This document shows, piece after piece, positions 1-5,996 of a stretch of 11,102 nt of DNA. Positions within the stretch are counted from its first letter, which is position 1, and the number at the start of each line of letters is the position of its first letter. The notes beneath the pieces were generated by a model, which saw nothing but the letters and a program-made list of their open reading frames with translations, did no database searches and was not told the origin of the DNA. Source of the DNA: Saprospiraceae bacterium. Its GTDB lineage: Bacteria; Bacteroidota; Bacteroidia; Chitinophagales; Saprospiraceae. Position numbers and translations under genes: made by a program. The stretch spans positions 1 through 11,102 of the forward strand of contig CANETR010000019.1 in the NCBI GenBank assembly GCA_947441325.1, given 5' to 3'.

Positions 1-1084
1 CATCCACTACGGCTATTTTCTTGCCTTGAATTGTTTTTTTAATTGGGTTTAACTTGCGTTTCACCATATTTTCGCGCTCCCCCTGATTGGGAGAAATGAA
101 ACTGCGCCCTATATAATTACTTTTGACCAGACCTCTTTTGTATGGTATGTCCATGACCTCGGCAAGACCCGAAGCAGCAAAATAACCAGAGGTAGGCACA
201 TCGATTACCATATCGGGTTCGAGGCCCATTTCCTTTAGTTTTTGACCGAGCATACGCCCCATTTTTACACGTTGCCCAGCTACAAGCTTACCGTGCATGC
301 TTGAGTCTTCGCGGGCAAAATATATAAATTCAAAAACACAGAAGTTTTTACCTTTTTGCGTTCCAATGTTTGAATGTATATTTTTATCCTGGTCAATGTA
401 AACTATCTCACCCGGCTGCAGGTCACGCACGACCTCGTAGCCCAGATGATCGAAACAGACGGTCTCGGAGGCAAATCCATAAACTGGCCCCTCATCCGTT
501 TCCTGTTTTCCCAAAACCAAGGGACGAATTCCATTTGGATCGGTAAAAGCCAGTAAACCGTGATTGGCAATTGCGGCAATTACCGCATAGGCTCCATTCA
601 CTTTGTTTTGAGTAATTCTAACCGCATCAAAAATATCTTCTGGTTCAACATTGCCCAGGTCTTTCTTTTTCAGCTCCGATGCAAAAGTATAGAGTATAAG
701 TTCAAGGTCATTTGTTGTGGCAGGTAAGGTATGGTATTCCTCATAGAGCACCTTGCCCATCTCCTCAAAATTGGTCACATTACCGTTGTGTGCCATGGCA
801 ATCCCAAAGGGATAATTGGCTGCAATAGGTTGTGCATTAGTCAATTCGTTGGTTCCCTGGGTAGTATAGCGCACATGGCCTACACCTATATCGCCTGTCA
901 GCCTGTCGGCATGCCTTTGTTCAAAAACATTACTCACCAATCCCAGTCCTTTTTTAATATGGAAGGTCTTTTCGAAAGTGATAATACCTGCTGCATCCTG
1001 CCCGCGGTGTTGCAAAGCATTCAGCCCCATTAAGAGATCATAAACTATACTTTTTTTGCCGTAAAGGCCTATAATTCCGCACAT
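1..1084 (-). CDS. purF: Amidophosphoribosyltransferase, N-terminal 361 residues (3' end outside window)
   Basis: PurF catalyses the committed step of purine synthesis, converting PRPP and glutamine to 5-phosphoribosylamine in the cytoplasm. The start MCGIIGLYG puts the Ntn-hydrolase nucleophile Cys directly after the initiator Met, so no propeptide like that of Bacillus PurF is encoded. The glutaminase domain shows LQHRGQDAAG, HVRYTTQGTN, HNGNVTNFEE and DPNGIRPLVLG. The phosphoribosyltransferase half begins with CVFEFIYFAREDS and continues through VPTSGYFAASGLAE, GRSFISP and KRKLNPIKK. The window cuts it at KIAVVD, the beginning of the PRPP-binding loop. The Cys in CVFEFIYF sits where Bacillus PurF has one of its Fe-S ligands; the other ligands lie outside the window, so a cluster cannot be judged. 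No Shine-Dalgarno precedes the ATG. It is the last visible gene of the cluster, 136 bases after purN. The identification is secure. Confidence 0.96.
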   Translation of the reverse strand, partial: MCGIIGLYGKKSIVYDLLMGLNALQHRGQDAAGIITFEKTFHIKKGLGLVSNVFEQRHADRLTGDIGVGHVRYTTQGTNELTNAQPIAANYPFGIAMAHNGNVTNFEEMGKVLYEEYHTLPATTNDLELILYTFASELKKKDLGNVEPEDIFDAVRITQNKVNGAYAVIAAIANHGLLAFTDPNGIRPLVLGKQETDEGPVYGFASETVCFDHLGYEVVRDLQPGEIVYIDQDKNIHSNIGTQKGKNFCVFEFIYFAREDSSMHGKLVAGQRVKMGRMLGQKLKEMGLEPDMVIDVPTSGYFAASGLAEVMDIPYKRGLVKSNYIGRSFISPNQGERENMVKRKLNPIKKTIQGKKIAVVD

Positions 1085-1086
1085 TT

Positions 1087-1125
1087 GAGAAGATGAAAGA
1101 GAAAGGATGAAAGAGGAAAGATTTT
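1087..1125. repeat. GAAAGAT-type degenerate 7-8 base tandem repeat in the purF leader
   Basis: On the plus strand this tract is a run of GATGAAAGA, GAAAGGATGAAA and GAGGAAAGATT words; as purF mRNA leader it is a pyrimidine-rich tract (CTTTCAT, CTTTCCT) ending immediately before the start codon. It shares an exact 16-mer (1108-1123) with the purH leader at 7632-7647 in the same orientation. Function unknown. The rest of the gap (1126-1220) is AT-rich with one candidate promoter element and a weak 6-bp hairpin. Confidence 0.7.
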
Positions 1126-1183
1126 AGAACAGAAGTGCAAAGAAACGAAGAGAAAAGATTCTCTATGGCTAAATTTAATATTG

Positions 1184-1191
1184 CAAAGTTA
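1184..1191 (-). promoter_or_regulatory. Candidate Bacteroidota -7 promoter element (TAACTTTG) for purF
   Basis: On the minus strand this reads TAACTTTG, matching the TAnnTTTG -7 consensus of Bacteroidota primary sigma factor promoters. It lies in the gap between purN and purF and would place a transcript start near 1178, giving purF a leader of roughly 95 bases. The best upstream TTTTG, at about 1215-1219, is about 24 bases away, longer than the usual 19-21, so the match is partial. purF may also be read from upstream genes. Confidence 0.3.
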
Positions 1192-1220
1192 GTATTTTGA
1201 ATGGTAATTTAATTCCAAAA

Positions 1221-1793
1221 TTATGATTGTTGTAAAAGTTCGCTCAAGGTTTTGCTGTAAAGCCTGTGTTCTACAGCCAATCCCCGAGCTTCAACTACTT
1301 CCAGAGAAGTTGCGCCACGCAAATCTACAATTTCCTGCGCAATAATACTACCTGTATCTAAGCCTTCGTCTACAAAATGTACGGTAACTTTAGTTTCGGG
1401 CAGTTTGTTTTCCCAGGCCCATTCATAACCGTGTAAACCCTGATGTTCTTTGGTATCGGCAGGATGAATGTTGATGATTCTTTTTGGAAAGGCGTTGACC
1501 AGAACCGGGCTCAAGATACGCATGTATCCGGCAAGCACAATATAATCGGGGGAATAAGCAGCTAAAATTTCCAAAACAAGTCGATCATAATCCGCTCTTT
1601 TCATTCCTTTTGATTCCAGGCTGGCAGTGGCAATGCCTTGTTCCGAAGCATATTTAAGACCAGCAGCATCGTTGTGGTCAGAAAACACCAAAACAGGCTC
1701 GGCGATTCCCTGCAGAATGCCACTTTGACATTGCTCCACGATGGCTTTCATGTTGCTGCCGCGGCCTGATATAAAGATGGCAATTTTTTTCAT
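1221..1793 (-). CDS. purN: Phosphoribosylglycinamide formyltransferase (GAR transformylase), folate-dependent
   Basis: PurN transfers the formyl group of 10-formyltetrahydrofolate to GAR, giving FGAR, in the cytoplasm. The protein is 190 residues, a normal PurN length. It starts with the nucleotide-binding ISGRGSNMKAI (residues 8-18). The catalytic triad is present with the same spacing as in E. coli: Asn108 and His110 in INIHP and Asp146 in DEGLDTG. The segment after His110 is atypical: PADTKEHQGLHGYEWAWEN instead of the common PSLLPxxPG. This substitution is seen directly; its meaning is unclear. The ATG overlaps the purD stop codon by one base (TAATG), which suggests translational coupling and explains the lack of a separate ribosome site. 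Consecutive GAR-making and GAR-using genes fit the pathway. The family assignment is firm; the subgroup is not. Confidence 0.93.
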   Translation of the reverse strand: MKKIAIFISGRGSNMKAIVEQCQSGILQGIAEPVLVFSDHNDAAGLKYASEQGIATASLESKGMKRADYDRLVLEILAAYSPDYIVLAGYMRILSPVLVNAFPKRIINIHPADTKEHQGLHGYEWAWENKLPETKVTVHFVDEGLDTGSIIAQEIVDLRGATSLEVVEARGLAVEHRLYSKTLSELLQQS

Positions 1794-3046
1794 TAGTAAT
1801 TGTTTTTTAATTGCCTTCTGCCTATATCTTTGCGATAATGCATGCCTTCGAAACAGATTTTATTGCAGTTTCGATAAGCATTTTCAATGGCTTCGTTAAG
1901 GCTGGCTCCTTTACAGACAACATTAATGACACGGCCACCATCTGTTAGAAGATCCTCTCCATTGCTTTTTACGCCGGCATAGAACAAAAGGGTGTCCTTG
2001 TCAACATCCTCTAAGCCTTTAATAGCAAAACCTTTAGGAAATGATTTTGGATATCCGCCCGATGTGAGCACAACATCTACATAAAATCCGGGATTCCAAC
2101 TCCAGTCGATTTCCTCAAGACTTCCGTCCAATACTGCCAAAACGGCTTTTACCAAATCTGCATTCAGGGCAGGCAATAGCACTTCAGTTTCGGGGTCACC
2201 TAGGCGGGCATTATACTCAAGTAATTTTGGACCCTTTTCGTCCATCATTACACCAAAATATAGGAATCCTTTATAATCTAGTGCATCCTTTTCAATTCCG
2301 CGCAGGGTGGGCTGAATGATCAGTCGATCGATTTCAGCTGCCAGTTTCTCCGTATAAAAAGGTGCGGGACAAAAAGCGCCCATTCCGCCGGTATTTGGAC
2401 CTAAATCATTATCAAAAACCTGTTTATGATCCTGTGCCGGGGGCAGCAGACGAATTGTTTTTCCATCGGTCAGTCCAATTATAGAAATTTCATCGCCTAC
2501 AATTTTATCCTCAACAATGAAATCGGCCTTTTCGCCGTAAGTTTCACGGAATTCGGTCATTGCAGCCTCTGCTTCGGGCATATTGTTACAAACAAAAACG
2601 CCCTTTCCGGCCGCTAGGCCATCGTATTTGATGACACAGTCGCCATTTTTAGTACGGATATAGGGCATAGCAGCCTCCACATTGTCGAAAACTTCAAAAT
2701 CGGAAGTGGCAACGCCATGCCTGCGCATGAACTCTTTGGCAAAGATTTTGGAACCTTCCATAATAGCTGCCGATTTGCTTGGGCCCAATATTTTGATATC
2801 CGTTTTGCGGAAATAATCTACGATTCCATTAGCCAGTGGCTGTTCGGGTCCCACCACAATAAGTCCAATGCCATTCTCGCGGCAGTACTGTTCCAATGCC
2901 TCAAAATCATTAATATTTGCACTGAAACTTCTGGGTATTCCTGCATTGCCTGGCAGAACGAAAATATTTTCCCAACCCGCTGTTTGAGCAAGTTTCCATG
3001 CTATAGCATGTTCACGTCCACCGGAGCCTATAATTGCTATTTTCAT
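1793..3046 (-). CDS. purD: Phosphoribosylamine-glycine ligase (GAR synthetase)
   Basis: PurD joins the unstable phosphoribosylamine made by PurF to glycine using ATP, forming GAR. The 417-residue length is typical for a bacterial monofunctional PurD. It begins with the family motif MKIAIIGSGGREHAIAWKL (residues 1-19). The ATP-grasp domain includes VIKYDGLAAGKGV (138-150), LPPAQDHKQVFDNDLGPNTG (201-220) followed by GMGA, and YNARLGDPETEVLLP (278-292), the Mg-ATP region that in many homologues reads FNCRFGDPETQ. The C-terminal domain follows to residue 417. The ATG has no Shine-Dalgarno; the leader is AT-rich and lies next to a large repeat tract. Its stop codon shares one base with the purN start. 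The gene appears intact. Confidence 0.97.
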   Translation of the reverse strand: MKIAIIGSGGREHAIAWKLAQTAGWENIFVLPGNAGIPRSFSANINDFEALEQYCRENGIGLIVVGPEQPLANGIVDYFRKTDIKILGPSKSAAIMEGSKIFAKEFMRRHGVATSDFEVFDNVEAAMPYIRTKNGDCVIKYDGLAAGKGVFVCNNMPEAEAAMTEFRETYGEKADFIVEDKIVGDEISIIGLTDGKTIRLLPPAQDHKQVFDNDLGPNTGGMGAFCPAPFYTEKLAAEIDRLIIQPTLRGIEKDALDYKGFLYFGVMMDEKGPKLLEYNARLGDPETEVLLPALNADLVKAVLAVLDGSLEEIDWSWNPGFYVDVVLTSGGYPKSFPKGFAIKGLEDVDKDTLLFYAGVKSNGEDLLTDGGRVINVVCKGASLNEAIENAYRNCNKICFEGMHYRKDIGRRQLKNNY

Positions 3047-3058
3047 AATTTTAGATTT

Positions 3059-3087
3059 GTATCAAGTATTAAGTATCAAGTATCAAG
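3059..3087. repeat. GTATCAA heptad repeat upstream of purD
   Basis: Four near-perfect 7-base units (GTATCAA, GTATTAA, GTATCAA, GTATCAA) followed by G end 12 bases before the purD start. The 15-mer GTATCAAGTATCAAG recurs in the purB leader at 4795-4809, and its inverted form CTTGATAC recurs at 4914-4960 and 5964-5992. Role unknown; being part of the likely purD leader, it could affect mRNA folding. Confidence 0.8.
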
Positions 3088-3093
3088 ACTTTA

Positions 3094-3330
3094 GACTATT
3101 AGACATTAGACGCTAGACAATTAACGAATAACAAACAACAAACTAGATTTCAGACTATTAGACGCTAGACGCTAGACAATTAACGAATAACGAACAACGA
3201 ACAACGATTAACGATTAACGATTAACGAACTAGACTTCAGACTATCAGACTCTAGACGCTAGACAAATAAAAATTGAACGGTACAACAAACAACGAATAA
3301 CGGCCAACAATTAACGAACAACAAACAACC
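3094..3330. repeat. Nested composite repeat array: three successive copies of a 59-91 base unit
   Basis: The gap between purB and purD (3047-3399) has no gene and is mostly repeats. Three successive blocks begin GACTATTAG or GACTATCAG: 3094-3152, 3153-3239 and 3240-3330. Each block has an AGACGCTAGAC section followed by AATTAACGAATAACAAAC-like text, and the first two end in CTAGATTTCA or CTAGACTTCA. Blocks contain smaller 7-base tandems: GACGCTA repeated in the second block and CGATTAA repeated three times at about 3205-3225. Block length differences come from gain or loss of such units. The remaining 3331-3399 is ordinary AT-rich sequence in which I see nothing recognisable. The repeat structure is directly visible; function is unknown. 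Confidence 0.85.
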
Positions 3331-3399
3331 TCAATCCAAAGGCTTTTGATATAAGTATCCAATAATTCGGTTGACAGCAGATTAAATTCCATTCCTTTA

Positions 3400-4758
3400 T
3401 TATTTCAATAAGGCAGTTGTATTCTGTAAAACCAAATCGCAGATTCTCACGGCATCGCCAATATAATTTACCGATTCCATGGCATTGCAGCGGTCCTTAA
3501 TTTTTTGATCTATATTAAGCCCGTTTACCAATTCAACCAAGCTTTCTTTAGTTGGTTTTTGTCCCCGCGATGCTTTTTTCAGTAGCGTATAAGGGTCGTC
3601 AACGCCCACAATTTTTAATATGGTCTGAATTGGCTCGGCTAAAAGTTCGGGGCTGTCGTTCAGCTCGGCAATGCAATTAGCCTCATTCAGCTGAAGTTTG
3701 TCAAGGCCTCGCAAGGTTTCACCAATTGCCAGATAAGCATGTCCCAAAGCCACACCCATATTGCGTTGTACTGTTGAATCACTTAAGTCGCGCTGCATGC
3801 GTGAGCGGCAAAGTTTATCGGAAAGTACGGTGAGCATGCCGTTTGACAACATGAGGTTGCCCTCGCTGTTTTCAAAATTAATTGGATTGACCTTGTGCGG
3901 CATGGTGGATGAACCCACCTCATTGGCATTGCTTTTCTCCGAAAAAAGTTCGTAAGAAATGTACAACCAACAGTCCACGTCTAAATCCATTACAATATTA
4001 TTCAATCTGCGGCTGAGGTCGAAATAACCCGCCCAGCTGTCATGATCTTCAATTTGTGTAGTAGCTATGTTCGGTTCAATATCATGCTTTTTCATGAAAT
4101 TGTGACAGAAAGTCAACCAGTCAAAGTCGGGAAAGGCCGCGAGCATTGCTGAATAATTTCCAACAGCGCCGCCCAATTTACCGTAAAAGCGATGTTCTTT
4201 TAGGTCTGTATATACCCTTGCAATGCGATTGATAAAAACGGCAATTTCTTTTCCGGCGGTACTTGGCGATGCTTTTTGTCCGTGCGTGCGGCAGGGAAAG
4301 GGAACGCTTTTCCACTTTTCGGCCAGTTCCATGAGTTTTTCCAACAACTGTTTAAACTGCGGTATCTGAACCTGGCTGCGGTACTCCTTGAGCATAAATG
4401 TATATGCCAAATTGTTAGCATCTTCCGAAGTCAGCGCAAAGTGAATCATATTCACATCCTTGATTCCGGTTCGTTCTCTCAGGAAAATCTCACAGGCCTT
4501 TACATCATGTTTGGTCACATCTTCAATTGCCTTGATGCGCTGATAATCCTTATCGGTAAAATTATCGATGCAATCCTGAATTTTTTCCTTTTCCTCAGCA
4601 CTTAGCGCTACAAAAAGCTTGGCTTCATCCAATGCCAAAATGTATAGTAATTCCATTTTGCAACGGTAATACATGAGGGCATATTCCGAAAAATATTCGC
4701 CATGTTTGGTCATTCTTGAAGCATAGCGTCCATCGAGGGGAGAAACGGCTTTGAACAT
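3400..4758 (-). CDS. purB: Adenylosuccinate lyase (E. coli-type)
   Basis: PurB acts twice in purine synthesis, removing fumarate from SAICAR to give AICAR and from adenylosuccinate to give AMP. The 452-residue protein resembles E. coli PurB throughout, starting with AVSPLDGRYASR (residues 4-15). It has the substrate-site segments KHDVKACE (83-90), LTSEDANN (109-116) and CRTHGQKASPSTAGKEIA (156-173), with the conserved His159. The fumarase/aspartase superfamily signature GSSTMPHKVNPINFENSEGN lies at 282-301, with the catalytic serine loop at 283-284. RMQRDLSDSTVQRN and ELLAEPIQTIL follow as in E. coli. The tetrameric active site uses all three segments, and none is damaged. The ATG follows an AT-rich leader made of AAAATTTG repeats with no Shine-Dalgarno. 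Placement next to purC matches consecutive pathway steps. Confidence 0.97.
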   Translation of the reverse strand: MFKAVSPLDGRYASRMTKHGEYFSEYALMYYRCKMELLYILALDEAKLFVALSAEEKEKIQDCIDNFTDKDYQRIKAIEDVTKHDVKACEIFLRERTGIKDVNMIHFALTSEDANNLAYTFMLKEYRSQVQIPQFKQLLEKLMELAEKWKSVPFPCRTHGQKASPSTAGKEIAVFINRIARVYTDLKEHRFYGKLGGAVGNYSAMLAAFPDFDWLTFCHNFMKKHDIEPNIATTQIEDHDSWAGYFDLSRRLNNIVMDLDVDCWLYISYELFSEKSNANEVGSSTMPHKVNPINFENSEGNLMLSNGMLTVLSDKLCRSRMQRDLSDSTVQRNMGVALGHAYLAIGETLRGLDKLQLNEANCIAELNDSPELLAEPIQTILKIVGVDDPYTLLKKASRGQKPTKESLVELVNGLNIDQKIKDRCNAMESVNYIGDAVRICDLVLQNTTALLK

Positions 4759-4762
4759 ATAT

Positions 4763-4795
4763 AAAATTTGAAAATTTGAAAATTTGAAAATTTTG
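4763..4795. repeat. AAAATTTG 8-base tandem repeat in the purB leader
   Basis: Three perfect AAAATTTG units plus a fourth (AAAATTTT then G) directly abut the purB start codon. In the transcript the tract reads CAAATTTT repeated, an unstructured AU-rich leader that could favour initiation without a Shine-Dalgarno sequence. It passes straight into the GTATCAA array at 4795. Confidence 0.85.
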
Positions 4796-4960
4796 TATCA
4801 AGTATCAAGTATCAGGATTTTTTGATTTTTGAATGCTGATATAAAATATGACTTAAATCCAACAATTTTGTCTTAACAGAATTATGTATCATTTAAAGAA
4901 AAGTTTTAGATATCATACTTGCTACTTGATACTTGCTACTTGATACTTGCTACTTGATAC
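4795..4960. repeat. Long inverted repeat of GTATCAAG heptads in the purB-purC gap
   Basis: The left arm (4795-4816) is three GTATCAA-type units, and the right arm (4914-4960) is six to seven alternating CTTGATA and CTTGCTA units. The arms are inverted complements: GTATCAAGTATCAAG on the left matches the complement of the right arm at 14 of 15 positions. They enclose about 97 bases of AT-rich sequence with no gene. The right arm ends four bases before the purC stop codon. In a transcript running from purC to purB the arms could pair and extrude the central segment. No U-run follows, so this is not a typical intrinsic terminator. Confidence 0.8.
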
Positions 4961-4964
4961 AAAT

Positions 4965-5906
4965 TTAAACAAGTACCAATTCATCATTTTCTCCAATAAG
5001 GTCTTCCTTTGCCAGGTTTTCCCTGACACGGTTTTGAAGATCCTGATTTGGAATCTGTAACTTTCCACCGGTTACCATTTCATATATTTCTTCGTAACGA
5101 CGGGTAGTTTCGGCAACAACTTCGGGTGCAAGAATCAAGGGTACTTCACCGTCTATTTTATTGGCGAGCATCCACTGACGGACAAATTCCTTATCGATCT
5201 GTTCGGCACTGTCGGGATTGGCTTCATAATCAGATTTTCTCCAGAAACGCGATGAATCAGGCGTATGGATTTCATCAATCAGAATCAATTCGCCGTTCAG
5301 CAGACCGAATTCATATTTGGTATCGACCAAAACAATTCCCTTCGAGGAAAGATATTCGCTACCGAAGCGGAAAAGCTCAAGGGTTTTTGTCTTCATCTGC
5401 TCCCAAATTTCGGCAGAAACCAAACCTGTACGAATAATTTCATCGGGGCTGATTTCGGTATCGTCATCATCTTTGGTAGTAGGTGTCAAAACCGGCGAGT
5501 CGAATTTTTGATTTTTTTTCAATCCATCGGGCACTAGGGTTCCGCTAAAATTGCGTTGCCCTTCTTCATAGCCTCTCCACATTGAACCGGTGAGATAGCC
5601 GCGAACCACCATCTCTACTTTAATCGGCTCGGCTTCTTTCACCAGCATCAGATTGGGATCGATGATTTGTATAACGTGGTTGGGTATGATATTTTTTGTC
5701 TGCTCAAACCAATATCCGGCAATGCCGTTCAATACCGCACCTTTATTTGGAATGGGTGTTTTGATTTTTTTGTTGAAGGCCGAAATCCTGTCGGTGACAA
5801 CAATCAGGCGGGTTTTATCGTCCACGCGAAGGCTGTCGCGCACTTTACCGCGATGCAGGAATGTCAGTTTGGGACTATTGGTTTCGAGTTTGGTAATGCA
5901 ATTCAT
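4965..5906 (-). CDS. purC: Phosphoribosylaminoimidazole-succinocarboxamide synthase (SAICAR synthetase), long form
   Basis: PurC condenses CAIR with aspartate using ATP to give SAICAR, the substrate of the neighbouring PurB. The 313-residue protein is the long form (about 300 residues, as in yeast Ade1 and Bacteroides), not the 240-residue Bacillus/E. coli form. Visible motifs are HRGKVRDSLRV (residues 18-28, ATP site), VVTDRISAFN (36-45), VEMVVRGYLTGSMWRGYEEG (PurC signature region, about 97-116), SPVLTPTTKDDDD and LVDTKYEFG followed by LILIDEIHTPDSSRFW near residues 194-222. All the family landmarks are intact. The start codon is chosen because it lies at the normal distance from GKVRD; it has no Shine-Dalgarno. 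A strong heptad inverted repeat ends only about seven bases upstream of this ATG and could control its translation. Confidence 0.97.
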   Translation of the reverse strand: MNCITKLETNSPKLTFLHRGKVRDSLRVDDKTRLIVVTDRISAFNKKIKTPIPNKGAVLNGIAGYWFEQTKNIIPNHVIQIIDPNLMLVKEAEPIKVEMVVRGYLTGSMWRGYEEGQRNFSGTLVPDGLKKNQKFDSPVLTPTTKDDDDTEISPDEIIRTGLVSAEIWEQMKTKTLELFRFGSEYLSSKGIVLVDTKYEFGLLNGELILIDEIHTPDSSRFWRKSDYEANPDSAEQIDKEFVRQWMLANKIDGEVPLILAPEVVAETTRRYEEIYEMVTGGKLQIPNQDLQNRVRENLAKEDLIGENDELVLV

Positions 5907-5912
5907 ATGTCT

Positions 5913-5992
5913 AGGTATCAGGTATCAGGTATCAGGTATCAGGTACGACTGCAGTGTTTCAGTCTTGCTACTTGATACTTGCTACTTGATAC
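5913..5992. repeat. Heptad-built hairpin immediately upstream of purC
   Basis: The left arm is 4.7 copies of AGGTATC (5913-5945). The right arm is CTTGCTACTTGATAC-type heptads (5964-5992). Between them GACTG (5947-5951) and CAGTC (5960-5964) form a perfect inner stem around an 8-base loop. The outer arms pair imperfectly, because left units carry CAGG where the right units complement CAAG. The structure fills nearly the whole 90-base purH-purC gap, leaving only about seven bases to the purC start and four to the purH stop codon. Confidence 0.75.
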
Positions 5993-5996
5993 TAAA

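Noticed and set aside
1149..1164. Terminator from AGAGAA/TTCTCT hairpin after purN
   Set aside because: The 6-bp stem is AT-rich with no clean U-run, and purF follows in the same direction.
1085..1220. Purine riboswitch or PurR-type operator before purF
   Set aside because: I see no purine aptamer core or paired palindromic operator; the region is repeats and AT-rich sequence.
3094..3330. CRISPR array
   Set aside because: Repeat units are 7 bases or irregular 59-91-base blocks with degenerate content; there are no 24-40-base direct repeats with unique spacers and no cas genes.
4200..4421. A second minus-strand frame inside purB
   Set aside because: It is out of frame with purB, whose conserved protein runs uninterrupted across it; there is no frameshift.
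4960..4967. TAAATTTG -7 promoter element (minus strand) for purB
   Set aside because: It overlaps the purC stop codon in very AT-rich sequence and has no well-spaced TTTG upstream; such a match is expected by chance.
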